The position numbers and the translations under genes are program-made. From Rhodoplanes sp. Z2-YC6860 (GTDB lineage: Bacteria > Pseudomonadota > Alphaproteobacteria > Rhizobiales > Xanthobacteraceae), in assembly GCF_001579845.1 (NCBI RefSeq), contig NZ_CP007440.1:6036029-6100028 (forward strand): a DNA stretch of 64,000 nt, given 5' to 3'. The notes below the pieces were generated by a model, which worked only from the letters and a program-made list of their open reading frames with translations, ran no database searches and was not told the origin of the DNA. Shown in pieces: positions 41,937 to 50,283 of this stretch; position 1 is the first letter of the stretch, and every line of letters begins with the position of its first letter.

Positions 41937-42859
41937 CAACGTTTCTCCGGCAGCCGGCCGGCCGTCGCTGTTGCAGCCCGGCGGGTGGGATCCATTAAAC
42001 CATCGCAATCACCGCGGACGTCACCGCCATCTTTCCTGACTGAATAAACTTTGACATCAGCACCGGTATGAATCACCACCCCGGTCGTCTGACCAGCAAC
42101 CGCATTCTGGCGGGCCTGCTCGGGTGAAACGTCGCAGCTCGACATCGTGCCCGGATTTCCCGAATCCGCCTGATCGACGGCCGAACGAACCGTCAAGGAC
42201 AACTTGCCGATCTGTCTGGCGACTGTGACCTTGTTGACCTGCTCCGGCGCAAGCTCCAGCGATACGGTTTGCGCCGACTTGGTTGTCGGGAGCAAAGGAC
42301 CTCGTCCGCCCTGCACGATCTCCTGGTCGATGGCAATGACCCGGACATTGCGCAAAATCGTCTCGCTCAGGGCACGGCGCCCCGTTTCTCCCTTCTCGAA
42401 CACCTGAGTCAACACGACGTCCACATAGTCTCCCGGCCTGATCAGGCCCGAGACTCCCGATTCCTCATCCACCTTGATGCTGACAGCGCGGCTATCCGCG
42501 GCCAGCACGCTGGCGAGGAACCCTCGATCCTGCGGACGTACGATGTCTTGCAAAGTGATGACGGCGCCGGCGTCGACGAATTTACGAACCAGAGCGCCAG
42601 GAAGTCCGGCTTTCGCGTCGGATTCTTCAAGGATCGCTCCGGCGGGAACATCCTGCGGCGGCACCGAACGCACCGTGAAATCCTCCATTCGGGCCAACGT
42701 GCCTTTCGGCAGCGGACGTGCCGCGACGAAATATCCGACCGTCGCCGGCCCGCTCGCGACGCCTTGCTTCGGCTGGCTCATGTTGAACGCAAGAAGGCCG
42801 AGCGCGGCGGACGCAAGCACCAGCACCATGATGATCGAGATTCTAAGCGCGGATGACAT
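41936..42859 (-). CDS. cpaB: Flp pilus assembly protein CpaB/RcpC
   Basis: The 307-residue protein has an N-terminal membrane anchor (ISIIMVLVLASAALGLLAFN). An SAF/beta-clip domain follows (VAARPLPKGTLARMEDFTVR, DVPAGAILEES, LPGALVRKFVDAGAVITLQD) and then the RcpC-type region (GLIRPGDYVDVVLTQVFEKG, QTVSLELAPEQVNKVTVARQ). It helps organise the secretin in the periplasm. It lies one base from the cpaA stop. The C-terminal 50 residues are polar and likely disordered. Confidence 0.9.
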   Translation of the reverse strand: MSSALRISIIMVLVLASAALGLLAFNMSQPKQGVASGPATVGYFVAARPLPKGTLARMEDFTVRSVPPQDVPAGAILEESDAKAGLPGALVRKFVDAGAVITLQDIVRPQDRGFLASVLAADSRAVSIKVDEESGVSGLIRPGDYVDVVLTQVFEKGETGRRALSETILRNVRVIAIDQEIVQGGRGPLLPTTKSAQTVSLELAPEQVNKVTVARQIGKLSLTVRSAVDQADSGNPGTMSSCDVSPEQARQNAVAGQTTGVVIHTGADVKVYSVRKDGGDVRGDCDGLMDPTRRAATATAGRLPEKR

Positions 42860-42860
42860 G

Positions 42861-43367
42861 TCAGAATCCTTTGCTCAAGACGGCCCAGATGCCGCCACAG
42901 GCGATGGCCACCCCGTAAGGCAGCGGCGCGTGTCTCAAGTGGCGCCATCGCTCTACCGCATAGACGCGGCGAGCAAACGACGATCCGGCGGGCGCAAGCC
43001 TGGGATGGGGCAGTTGGCGCATCATCAGATGCACGATGGCAAGAGCACCGCCAGCGAAAGCTGTAACGGCAAGCAATTGGACCACCCCCGTCAGCGGAAG
43101 GCCAATTGCGACTGCTGCCAGCAGTTTGACATCGCCGCCACCCATCCATCCCCGAGAGTAAGCGACCAGTAGCAGCACAAATAGGATCGACGCGACGATC
43201 AGCGAATAGAGAACCTGAATCGGGTCTGGCAATTGACCGACGATACCGAGCAAAGCCAGCGCCAGGCAAACCTCATTTGAAATCAGCCGTGTCGCAACAT
43301 CGACCGTTGCAACGTAGAGCAACAATACGATTTGCAGCAACGCGGCTATGATAATGATCCAACTCAT
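42861..43367 (-). CDS. cpaA: prepilin peptidase CpaA/TadV
   Basis: The 168-residue A24-type peptidase has five to six membrane helices and the catalytic aspartates in VATVDVATRLISNEVCLAL and GWMGGGDVKLLAAVAIGLP (GxGD motif). It cuts Flp and TadE/F leaders after the glycine. Starts at ATG 43391 and ATG 43367 (MSWIIIIAALLQIVLLLYV) are possible; the second puts the first helix at the N-terminus. The gene stands between the pilin genes and cpaB. Confidence 0.88.
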   Translation of the reverse strand: MSWIIIIAALLQIVLLLYVATVDVATRLISNEVCLALALLGIVGQLPDPIQVLYSLIVASILFVLLLVAYSRGWMGGGDVKLLAAVAIGLPLTGVVQLLAVTAFAGGALAIVHLMMRQLPHPRLAPAGSSFARRVYAVERWRHLRHAPLPYGVAIACGGIWAVLSKGF

Positions 43368-43412
43368 CACATGCCTGCCTCGAGCCATCAACGCGGCCTT
43401 TGGAAAAACTCG

Positions 43413-43655
43413 TCATGGTTCTCCGCTGAACCCAGGCGGCCGTCTCAAACTTAAACGGCTGCATTGATACGCGCGGATCGCATTCAAAATGCTCGTCAGC
43501 CCACCTGAAACATACGTATTCTCGGTGGCCGTTAAACCTGCCAGCACCGTGGCGATACCAGCCGCAATGGCCACGTATTCAAAAGAGATCACGCCATATT
43601 TGTCGGCACGCAGACGTCTCGACCAGCTTGCTGATCTTAATGCAATGCCCAACAC
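43413..43655 (-). CDS. Flp-like type IVb pilin, divergent
   Basis: The 80-residue protein has the Flp cleavage region (ADKYG then VISFEYVAIAAGIATVLAGL), with Glu at +5 and Tyr at +6. It differs from the two main pilins after the helix, with a longer basic C-terminus (RAYQCSRLSLRRPPGFSGEP). It may be a minor pilin. The gene lies 110 bases after flp, behind a strong hairpin, which would make it a weaker downstream product of the same transcript. Confidence 0.75.
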   Translation of the reverse strand: MLGIALRSASWSRRLRADKYGVISFEYVAIAAGIATVLAGLTATENTYVSGGLTSILNAIRAYQCSRLSLRRPPGFSGEP

Positions 43656-43722
43656 CTCCCGACGTTAGGCCTTTCGGAAACGGAGCCTTGGGAGCCATCC
43701 CTTAACCTAACAACCGCCGAGT

Positions 43723-43748
43723 GAGGGGGCACGGCCCGGTGCCCCCTC
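43723..43748 (-). other. stem-loop between flp and downstream tad genes
   Basis: GAGGGGGCAC and GTGCCCCCTC form a perfect ten-base stem with a six-base loop. It lies 17 bases after the flp stop and has no T-tract. This placement fits an attenuator or an mRNA 3'-end stabiliser that gives more pilin than assembly proteins. Confidence 0.65.
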
Positions 43749-43765
43749 GAAAACGCCTGTTCGGC

Positions 43766-43969
43766 TTAGTGAGGAAGCAGAGCCGTAACTTTGCCGATGG
43801 CGGTGCTCAGCGCGCCTGAGACACCAGTGGGGCCGCCAACAGCGAACGTCGCAAGCACGGCGGTGACGACTGAAAAGGCGACGACCACGTATTCGAACGA
43901 TACCACGCCAGCTTTGTCCGAGCGCAGCTGACGGAGGGTTTCGGAAGCCTTAACGTAAAACTTCAGCAT
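43766..43969 (-). CDS. flp: Flp type IVb pilin, copy 1
   Basis: The 67-residue prepilin has a basic leader (MLKFYVKASETLRQLRSDKA), the cleavage site after Gly 21 with VVSFEY (Glu +5, Tyr +6), and the hydrophobic helix VVVAFSVVTAVLATFAVGG. It ends ALSTAIGKVTALLPH. This is the major pilin type of Tad pili. It differs from copy 2 (46608-46811) at six positions of 67. The promoter at 44042-44088 is also duplicated upstream of copy 2. Confidence 0.92.
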   Translation of the reverse strand: MLKFYVKASETLRQLRSDKAGVVSFEYVVVAFSVVTAVLATFAVGGPTGVSGALSTAIGKVTALLPH

Positions 43970-44041
43970 GGGAAAAACTCCTTACCTTGGTTTAATTATC
44001 GCGAAGTCGGCGGGAGTATCCCCTCTGAACCGACGACTAAA

Positions 44042-44088
44042 CGTATAAATTGCAACCGAATTTTTGTCACCTGCTAACCCGCTATTAA
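44042..44088 (-). promoter_or_regulatory. flp copy 1 promoter with CtrA-like site
   Basis: On the minus strand, GTGACA (44065-44070) and TATACG (44042-44047) are separated by 17 bases. Just upstream is TTAA-N7-TTAG (44074-44088), close to the CtrA consensus TTAA-N7-TTAA. All three elements and their spacing recur at 46876-46922 ahead of flp copy 2, while the DNA between them has diverged. Confidence 0.65.
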
Positions 44089-44794
44089 CCTTAGTTCTGC
44101 GGTTAGTACCTATAGAATTCAGACTTATACTTCATCACGCCCCCCAATACTGGAACTGGACAGTTGCTCTCGATTTGCCCGCGGTCAGGGCAACCCCTTC
44201 GTTGTACGATGGGCGGCACGGGCAAAATCCGGTCAAACGACCTCAAAGAGCGATTATCGGCAGTAAAGCCGCCCACGCCAGCGGCAATTTCCGAGCGGAC
44301 TCAGGCCCGACTAGCGAGTCTGACTATCGCCCATAGCCGCCACTTATGGCCGACCACCAGTTGAGCGCAGTTAATCATGTCCGCCGAATCTGAGGCGTTT
44401 AGATCGCCTCGGCCTGCGCCTTCGCCGAGCAGAATCGGCGTGCGCGGGTGCGCGGGATTGAGCGGCCAGTCGCCGCAGAATCTGGTTCGGGTCGGGGTCG
44501 GGGCTTGGCCAAGCAGCGCTTCAATCCGCACCTTGATCACAGGTACGTCGAACTGATCTTGTTCGAATGTCTAAACGTGTGAGCAGTCCCGACTATGTTC
44601 GCGTCAGCGGACTGCGAAATGTTGCGAGTGATTTTTTGAGACACTATTAGCGTGCGAGCTTTGCTCAGTTGCCCCCCTTATAAAAGGCACTCTTGTGCTG
44701 ACGCCGTCACATCACCGTAGGCTTGCTGCCATTTGAGCTGCTCCTCTTAAACGCCCCCGTTTCGGGTAGAGTCCGTTCCTTCGGGCAGGCGGAC
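44089..44794. other. intergenic stretch between flp and recombinase relic
   Basis: No supported gene. A 79-codon minus frame at 44301-44540 lacks a ribosome-binding site and family motif. Fragments such as CCCCAATACTGGAACTGGACA look like old repeat or gene debris. Confidence 0.35.
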
Positions 44795-44845
44795 ATGCGT
44801 AAGAGCAGATGCACCGAAGACCAGATCATCAGGGTTCTGAAGGGG
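44795..44845 (+). mobile_element. IS3-family orfA N-terminal scrap
   Basis: The plus frame reads MRKSRCTEDQIIRVLKG, the typical first residues of IS3-type OrfA (MRKSRFTEEQIIxVLKE). After that the frame changes to recombinase-like sequence. Only the first 17 codons survive. Confidence 0.7.
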
Positions 44846-44854
44846 TGCGCCGCT

Positions 44855-45270
44855 GGGCCTGATCGACCGGCAGATCTCCCGCGGCGAGCAGATCACCGAC
44901 GCCGAGGCGACCGCGCTCCTGCCGCAGCTGCGCGCCGACAAGGCGGCGAAGGTCGGGCAAATCGGACAACGCCGAAGTTATCGCGCTGCATCCCGCGGCC
45001 GTCATGGCCTACCTGCACCATCTCGATCAATTGAACGAGGTTGTGAACGACGATCCGCAGGTCGGCGACACCGCCACCGCCTACGCACTACGCCGCCAAC
45101 CGTGGCCATCGTTCCCGCGGCGATGCCGAACCGGCCCGAGCTGCGCGTGCAGGGCCACCCGCAGCGGTTGCTCGGCCTCGACAGCATCTCCGCTGTTATT
45201 TTGTCAGGGGAGCAGGCGGTGCCGACGGCCCGTTTCATTCAGCGCCCCGAGCGAGATTGCGCGCCGCGCC
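44855..45270 (+). pseudogene. serine recombinase C-terminal relic
   Basis: Segments in different plus frames read LIDRQISRGEQITDAEATAL, LLPQLRADKAAKVGQIGQ, then VIALHPAAVMAYLHHLDQLN, and finally VAIVPAAMPNRPELRVQGHP, QRLLGLDSISAV. This order (linker, LHPA...YL coiled-coil end, then the VTVxPA...xVxGxLxxLLG strand motif) is the C-terminus of large serine recombinases. At least two frameshifts are present, and the catalytic domain is absent. It differs from the relic at 457-737. Confidence 0.6.
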
Positions 45271-45458
45271 GTTGAGCTCGAGCGAATCGAAGGCCCACAG
45301 CCTGGCCTCACTTCACCTTCCGCCTTTCGATTGCCGTGACGAGCTGTAGCGGTCGGAAAAGTCCGAGCTCTGGTCACGGGACGGCCGAGCGCTGAGCTAT
45401 CAGACGGAAGCCTTCGTACTTGATCGCAAGTGACTCCAGAAAAGCACCCGCGGCACGC

Positions 45459-46373
45459 TCAAGGAGACCGCGGGAATTCCGCCAAACGCAACCCAATAAT
45501 GACAAACAGAACCACTGCCAGCCCTGCGGCGACGTCAACGAAGTAGTGCCCGCCAATGCTGGGCGTGGACAAGATCATCAGTCCGTTGATCGCGAAGGAA
45601 AGCGGAAATAGGTATCTGACACCTCTCGCGGCGTAAATCAGGATCAAGCCTACGGCCGCGTGGAAGGACGGGAATGTCACCAGCCCCGTCATCTCCGCAA
45701 TCGGTATTTCGGTCATGCGGCCAGATCGGAGCGCCGCAAAGTGAGCAAGATGATTCACGTCTAGTACGCGATCAGGGACGCCAAAATAAATCCAAGCGCT
45801 TTCGGCGGGCGCAATAGACGATATGGCCGTGACGATCAGCGCGGTCACGACGTAGACCCAGATGAGTTCTCTGACACGCTCAATTCCAACAAACACGGGC
45901 AGCGCGACCACGAGAACGAACAAGACAAGCATCGGGCTGCAATAAGCCACGGCCAGTGTGAAGTTAAGGTAAGGGTGTCCGCTGATCCAAAAAAACCACG
46001 ACAGCCAGTTCACTCCCACGGCTGCGTCGGCGTGAGCGAGATAGCGATCAATCAGAGGAAACCGCAACGTCACGGTCAGATAGCTGAAAAGTCCCAGCAC
46101 AACACTAAACGACAGCACCTGCGCAAGAGACTGTTGAACCGCCGCGATCTGGTGGTTGGGCCTCACAAATGCATAGAAGAGATACAAGCACGAGAATAAG
46201 CCAATGAAGAAGACCATCGGGTTTTGCAGCTTGACGACGCCGAAGCCAAGCCTTCGCAACCACACTGCGTCGACAGCAGCGATCATCGCAATGATGATCC
46301 AAATTGCGTATGCCTCTCCGTCTTTGGAGACCACAACAGGTGCCGCGGGAAACTCCGCGTCAACAGAGTGCAT
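45459..46373 (-). CDS. PAP2-family membrane phosphatase / Aur1-like protein
   Basis: The 304-residue protein has about eight membrane segments and the C-terminal PAP2-type motifs TFPSFHAAVGLILIYAA and TPSIGGHYFVDVAAGLAVVL, whose histidines carry the phosphotransfer. It lacks the usual SRP-like first motif in a recognisable form. The layout resembles the Aur1/inositolphosphotransferase-like branch, which acts on phospholipid headgroups. ATG 46373 (MHSVDAEFPAA) is chosen, with AAGG eight bases upstream. It follows flp copy 2 behind a terminator and ends near the recombinase relic. Confidence 0.75.
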   Translation of the reverse strand: MHSVDAEFPAAPVVVSKDGEAYAIWIIIAMIAAVDAVWLRRLGFGVVKLQNPMVFFIGLFSCLYLFYAFVRPNHQIAAVQQSLAQVLSFSVVLGLFSYLTVTLRFPLIDRYLAHADAAVGVNWLSWFFWISGHPYLNFTLAVAYCSPMLVLFVLVVALPVFVGIERVRELIWVYVVTALIVTAISSIAPAESAWIYFGVPDRVLDVNHLAHFAALRSGRMTEIPIAEMTGLVTFPSFHAAVGLILIYAARGVRYLFPLSFAINGLMILSTPSIGGHYFVDVAAGLAVVLFVIIGLRLAEFPRSP

Positions 46374-46556
46374 GGAAATGGCCTTCACCTCAGTGAACGA
46401 CCGCGTACGAGCCTCAAGGGGCTCACGCCAATTGAGTTCGCAGCACACCCCAAGCAGGGGCAAATGCGCCACGCCCCCATGCAATTCGACCAGAAACCCA
46501 GAACACGATCGGGGGGCGGGGCAACACGTGGCGGTGAGGGCTTCAGTTTCAAAACG

Positions 46557-46598
46557 AACGACTTCAACGCGTTCACCACAACGCGGCAGAAAGTCGTT
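46557..46598 (-). terminator. terminator after flp copy 2
   Basis: AACGACTT/AAGTCGTT with an inner CGCGTT/AACGCG pairing forms a long hairpin. CGTTTTG follows on the minus strand, 10 bases after the flp stop. Confidence 0.65.
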
Positions 46599-46607
46599 GA
46601 ACCGACC

Positions 46608-46811
46608 TTACTGAGGAAGCAAGGCGGTAACTTTGCTGATGGCGGTGCTCAGCGCGCCTGCGACACCACTTGGGCCGGCAACAGCGAACGTCGCAAGCAC
46701 GGCGGTGACGACTGAAAAGGCGACGACCACGTATTCGAACGACACCACGCCAGCCTTGTCCGAGCGCAGCTGACGAAGGGTTTCAGAAGCCTTAACGTAA
46801 AACTTCATCAT
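46608..46811 (-). CDS. flp: Flp type IVb pilin, copy 2
   Basis: A 67-residue prepilin almost identical to copy 1: the changes are L2M, G45A, T48S, S51A, G59S and H67Q. The leader, the Gly 21 cleavage site and the VVSFEY motif are unchanged, so it should be processed by the same peptidase. It has its own promoter (46876-46922) and terminator, so it is expressed separately from the Tad operon 2.6 kb away. The DNA is close to copy 1 throughout, which indicates duplication followed by mild divergence. Confidence 0.92.
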   Translation of the reverse strand: MMKFYVKASETLRQLRSDKAGVVSFEYVVVAFSVVTAVLATFAVAGPSGVAGALSTAISKVTALLPQ

Positions 46812-46875
46812 TGAAAAAACTCCTTACTGTTGCACGAGGTTGCCGGGAAAACTTGCCCTCGGTACCGACGGACGA

Positions 46876-46922
46876 GGTATAAATTGTGATCAGTTATTTG
46901 TCACCTGCTAACCAGATTTTAA
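46876..46922 (-). promoter_or_regulatory. flp copy 2 promoter with CtrA-like site
   Basis: The minus strand has GTGACA (46899-46904), a 17-base spacer, and TATACC (46876-46881). TTAA-N7-TTAG (46908-46922) sits immediately upstream, exactly as in copy 1. The conserved block GGTTAGCAGGTGACAAA spans the upstream half-site and the -35. Confidence 0.65.
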
Positions 46923-47593
46923 CCTTATCAGGTGTGGTTACTACTTACATAGAGCTAGATTATGTTCCATTAATTGGCGTTGAATCACTCGGAAATGCCT
47001 TGTTACTGGGCCGGTAACGCGCCGTTTGGAGGATTTTCGCGGCAGATCCCAGTATTTTTCGGATCACCGAGACAGCATTGGCGACGTTTCGTCTTAACTC
47101 TACTTGCGCTTCGCAGTTGTCGCCGACTATGGCCTCTCGTCGACGCTTTAGATGCCAGGAAAGCAAGACGCACCCCAAATGCGTCCAGCGTGCGGGGCTG
47201 CCAAGCGAAACGTCAAGAAGGCACCATCGACCTCGCGCTCTGTCCGAGGCGCAAAGGCTTGGCTGGATCCAGCCGCTGGTGCAGCTGGCACAAGCCGCGC
47301 TCCAAACGTCGCTGGTGCAGTCACGGATGCTAGCCTGCGCCTGTCTCTTCATTGCGAGGCCGATCGGCCAGGGGCCGGCCCGCGAGTGGATGACCGGCGT
47401 TCCTTTTCCAAGCGCCCCCTGATCATCTCCCCGTCCAGCCGTCCCAAGAAAGCCTCGGAGCAGCTTTTTAGGGCTGAATGGACCGCGGAAGAACCATGGG
47501 AAGGGCTGCGCCCCCTCCTTGGCCTTGTCCGGCTGATAGGCTAAAATTTTACTGGTGCCAGCGAGTTGCTGGACTGGGATGAGGAGACGCACC
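46923..47593. other. intergenic stretch with long but unsupported ORFs
   Basis: A 249-codon minus frame and a 130-codon plus frame overlap here. Neither has a ribosome-binding site, a family motif or a natural protein composition (both are rich in Arg, Pro, Trp and Cys). I treat them as chance openings in GC-rich DNA. Confidence 0.35.
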
Positions 47594-47851
47594 GTGAGAG
47601 GGATTTTGCTTGGCATTGCCGTCGCGCTTACGGTGACCGCCCCAGCCTCGGCCCAGTACCGTTTTGACCGCAGGGTCGACCCGATCATGTGTGCGCCTAT
47701 GCACGACATATGCGACTACGGCGGCCGGGCGATTATTCGGTACCGAGCCGCCCATGTGCGCTGCCCGTTGGTCGAGGTCGATAAGGAAATGCCCGACGGC
47801 ACGGTCGTGAAGGAAAGAGTGAGGCAGTGCCCGCTTCGGGTTCGCGGCTGA
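47594..47851 (+). CDS. small secreted hypothetical protein
   Basis: GTG 47594 has GAGGAGA six bases upstream. The 85-residue product has a signal peptide (VRGILLGIAVALTVTAPASA) and a mature part with five cysteines (MCAPMHDICDYGG, AAHVRCPLVEVDKE, RVRQCPLRVRG). The cysteines may form disulfides in the periplasm. The frame runs back to 47555, but the upstream codons would disrupt the signal peptide. No family is recognised. Confidence 0.6.
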   Translation: MRGILLGIAVALTVTAPASAQYRFDRRVDPIMCAPMHDICDYGGRAIIRYRAAHVRCPLVEVDKEMPDGTVVKERVRQCPLRVRG

Positions 47852-47934
47852 ACGGCGCTCCAACACTGTTTCCGAACAAATGTGAACGCCCAGTTTGACG
47901 ACCTGATGCCCGTTAGGTTCGCTCGCACTAGGGG

Positions 47935-48010
47935 GTGGACTCATTATAGCGCAGCCATAGCCGGATTGACGCAAACAGGACGAAGGCGAGGTAGTTGGCT
48001 GCCAGCTTGT
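47935..48010 (-). mobile_element. IS5-family transposase C-terminal scrap
   Basis: The minus strand reads HYDKLAANYLAFVLFASIRL then WLR, the usual end of IS427-group IS5 transposases (YDKLAANYLAFVxLASIRLWLR). Nothing else of the transposase is present. It is a deletion or insertion remnant. Confidence 0.75.
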
Positions 48011-48665
48011 CGTAGTGTGCTTACGACCCGGCGATCGGTGTGATGAAGCTCGCGTTCATTGACGACTTCGCGAGGCATGTCGCGACCGAACCGGCCGCCA
48101 GCGCCACCTACGGCGGAAATCGCAGGAAAGCCCGGCGCGATGCCGCCAACGCGTACTTGATGCTGGAGTTTCAAGCCGAACGTCGCCTCGATGAAGTATG
48201 TCGGGTCTGAAGGCGTAAAGCGTATCTCGTGACGGGAAACGTCGTGGGGTTCTTCATGATCAACCCGAAACCTGGTGGGTTGCGGAGTGGTCGAGATAAC
48301 CCGGGGCGCAGCGCGGACGCACTAACAAAAGCAGCAACCCGCGTTGCCTTGCGCGCAAGCTAGGAAGTCGCTTTCCTCAGCCACCCCGTTGAGGGGCGGG
48401 GCTCGATCTTCACGCAGTCAAAGACCCCTACCCGCTATCGCCTCGTACGAACGTCTTTTGTGATATTTCCTCGGGTATTTCGAAGATCCGAAGTCCGACG
48501 ACGTGAGGGCAAAAAGGAGCGGCGCTGTCTCCCGATCGGATATGCATTCGCGCGGGCAAGCGAACAAAGTTATGACTTCGTCGTTTCCATTTGCCGGCGC
48601 ACGGCCGGACATCCGGCTTTGAGTAGATTCGGACCGATTGGCGAAGATCCCGGGCGTTAAGACGC
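48011..48665. other. intergenic stretch without recognisable gene
   Basis: Short frames on both strands lack support. The start is adjacent to the IS5 scrap and may be transposon-flank debris; the last 100 bases should hold the promoter of the DUF2939 gene. Confidence 0.35.
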
Positions 48666-49247
48666 ATGAAGAAAGTTCTATTGATTTTGCCGGCCCTGGT
48701 AATCGCGGCCGCCTACTACGCCTGGCCGTTTTATGGCCTGCATCAGATTAGCCGAGCGGTTGCCCGCCGCGACGGCGCTGAACTGGCTCAGCGGTCAGAC
48801 CGTGAAGCGCTGAAGCGGTCGCTGGGCGATCAAATCGGCCGCACCTACCTAAGAATAACCGGCAAGGACAAAGAACTGAAGGACTTCCAAATTGCAGTCG
48901 CCGTGCGCGTTGCGGCGAGCCTCGCCAGTGGGCCCATCGATGCCCTGGTTACCCCGGAAGGTCTGCTCGAGTTGCTCGATAAAAGCGGCTCCGTCGCCTA
49001 CGGACGCGTTGGGCTGCCGACCTCTCCTCAGCTACCGAACTTTCGAAATCTCTCCCGGGTCTTCAGCAACACCGAGCGCTTCGGGCGCGACTTCTCGATC
49101 GTCCTTCCGCTCAGCGCCGACGAACAAACCGGCTATCGCCTTCAGCTTCGGTTGGAGAACTGGACGTGGAAATTGTCGGGAGTGGGCCTCCCCGAAGCGA
49201 GACAGATTGCTCTCGCGCAGGAGATTGCGAAATTGCAGCCGAGGTAG
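48666..49247 (+). CDS. DUF2939-type membrane-anchored protein
   Basis: The 193-residue protein has an N-terminal anchor (MKKVLLILPALVIAAAYYAW). The DUF2939 pattern follows: PFYGLHQISRAVARRDGAEL, VDREALKRSLGDQI-like (SDREALKRSLGDQIG), DALVTPEGLLELLD, TERFGRDFSIVL and the final WTWKLSGVGLPE. These proteins are exported or anchored and uncharacterised. The domain keeps the usual strand-helix order and full length. Confidence 0.82.
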   Translation: MKKVLLILPALVIAAAYYAWPFYGLHQISRAVARRDGAELAQRSDREALKRSLGDQIGRTYLRITGKDKELKDFQIAVAVRVAASLASGPIDALVTPEGLLELLDKSGSVAYGRVGLPTSPQLPNFRNLSRVFSNTERFGRDFSIVLPLSADEQTGYRLQLRLENWTWKLSGVGLPEARQIALAQEIAKLQPR

Positions 49248-49441
49248 CGGCCCAGGTGAGGAATTTTTGCAACGTTCAGGCGAAACTGAGAACAAGCCGT
49301 CAAAAGACATCGCGGGCCTTAGACAATGTCATCTAACCTTAGCCGCACGGAAGTCTGCCAGCTTCCCGGCCGCCACACAGAGCAATCCCCCGCCGCTCTG
49401 CTGTGGCGGCCTGCCTTTTTCGCGAACAAGGCTGGACGCCG

Positions 49442-49642
49442 ATGAAAAGCGGCATTGAAGAAGACCTGGCCGGATTCGATCTTGTCGTTGACGGCGCGAA
49501 CCGGTCGTTCTCCGACACGGAGGATGGCGCACTCGAAATTGCGCTTGAACTCAAGCGTCGCAATCGTGACAGGCGTGTCGAAATTCGAATGCGCCTTAGC
49601 GGCGCAACGCGCGAAATGATGGAGAATGGTCGACTCAAGTGA
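49442..49642 (+). CDS. small hypothetical protein, 66 aa
   Basis: The product (MKSGIEEDLAGFDLVVDGAN, RSFSDTEDGALEIALELKRR) is acidic, then basic, and soluble. ATG 49442 gives a natural start; the frame upstream to 49403 adds unlikely residues. Helix and strand alternate as in small cytosolic rhizobial proteins that respond to no known signal. No motif recognised. Confidence 0.55.
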   Translation: MKSGIEEDLAGFDLVVDGANRSFSDTEDGALEIALELKRRNRDRRVEIRMRLSGATREMMENGRLK

Positions 49643-49658
49643 TGCCGAGAGCGATCTC

Positions 49659-49988
49659 CTAGAGTCTCTTAAGCTTGGGACCCACCATTCGGGTAATCAG
49701 TTCGACAGGTGAGATCCGGCCAGCCGAGATGCTTTCGCTCATGTTATGTACCATCTCAGGCCGCCGCGCGGCCATGAACGTGTGAACGCCGAGTGTTGCG
49801 GGCCCAGCACCCGTCCGTGCCTGCTGCCGCGCGAAGTCGGCAAGCGCAACATCGCGCCGCTCGCGTTCCGATACGATCTCGAAACCCGCTGTAGCAAGCG
49901 AATCGCCGCAGCCGATATCGAGCACGTGATCCGATGCGGCGAGCACCAGCCGTCGCGCGGCAGACTGTTCCGCAGGTGCGATGTCCAA
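49659..49988 (-). pseudogene. internally deleted class I SAM methyltransferase
   Basis: The frame opens with LVLAASDHVLDIGCGDS, the SAM-binding motif I of class I methyltransferases. It then jumps directly to LATAGFEIVSERERRDVALA, DFARQQART and MVHNMSESISAGRISPVELI, which look like the C-terminal part of the same family. The central 120 or so residues of the fold are missing, so no active site can form. The deletion kept the reading frame. Confidence 0.7.
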
Positions 49989-50283
49989 CCCTCGTTCTGC
50001 ACTCGCGTCAGGATTCTGTTATCCCGCTCGAAGAAGGTCGCTTCGGCTAATCGAAAGCCGCAATCATCTGCTGCTGACCACCGATATCATGTGATGTCGC
50101 CTATTCGGACTCTATCGGGGAACAGCGGAAGTTGCTTGGATAGGCCAAAAAAAGGCGCGTGTGACCCAAGCGGTATGGCCGAGCTGTTCGAGCTAACGCC
50201 TCGGTTGCTACGATGCCTTCTGAACCGGGAGCGCGAATAAGGCAGCGCGAATTCTTAGGCCGTATTGTGAGGGCATCTAATCA
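49989..50283. other. intergenic region upstream of LysR
   Basis: No gene seen. ATTCTTAGGCC and CATCTAATCA near the LysR start could be promoter parts, but no clear dyad is visible. Confidence 0.35.

Noticed and set aside
46960-47709. A 249-codon minus-strand ORF
   Set aside because: No ribosome-binding site, no recognisable motif, and an unnatural Arg/Ser/Trp/Cys-rich composition; it also overlaps the better supported secreted protein at 47594.
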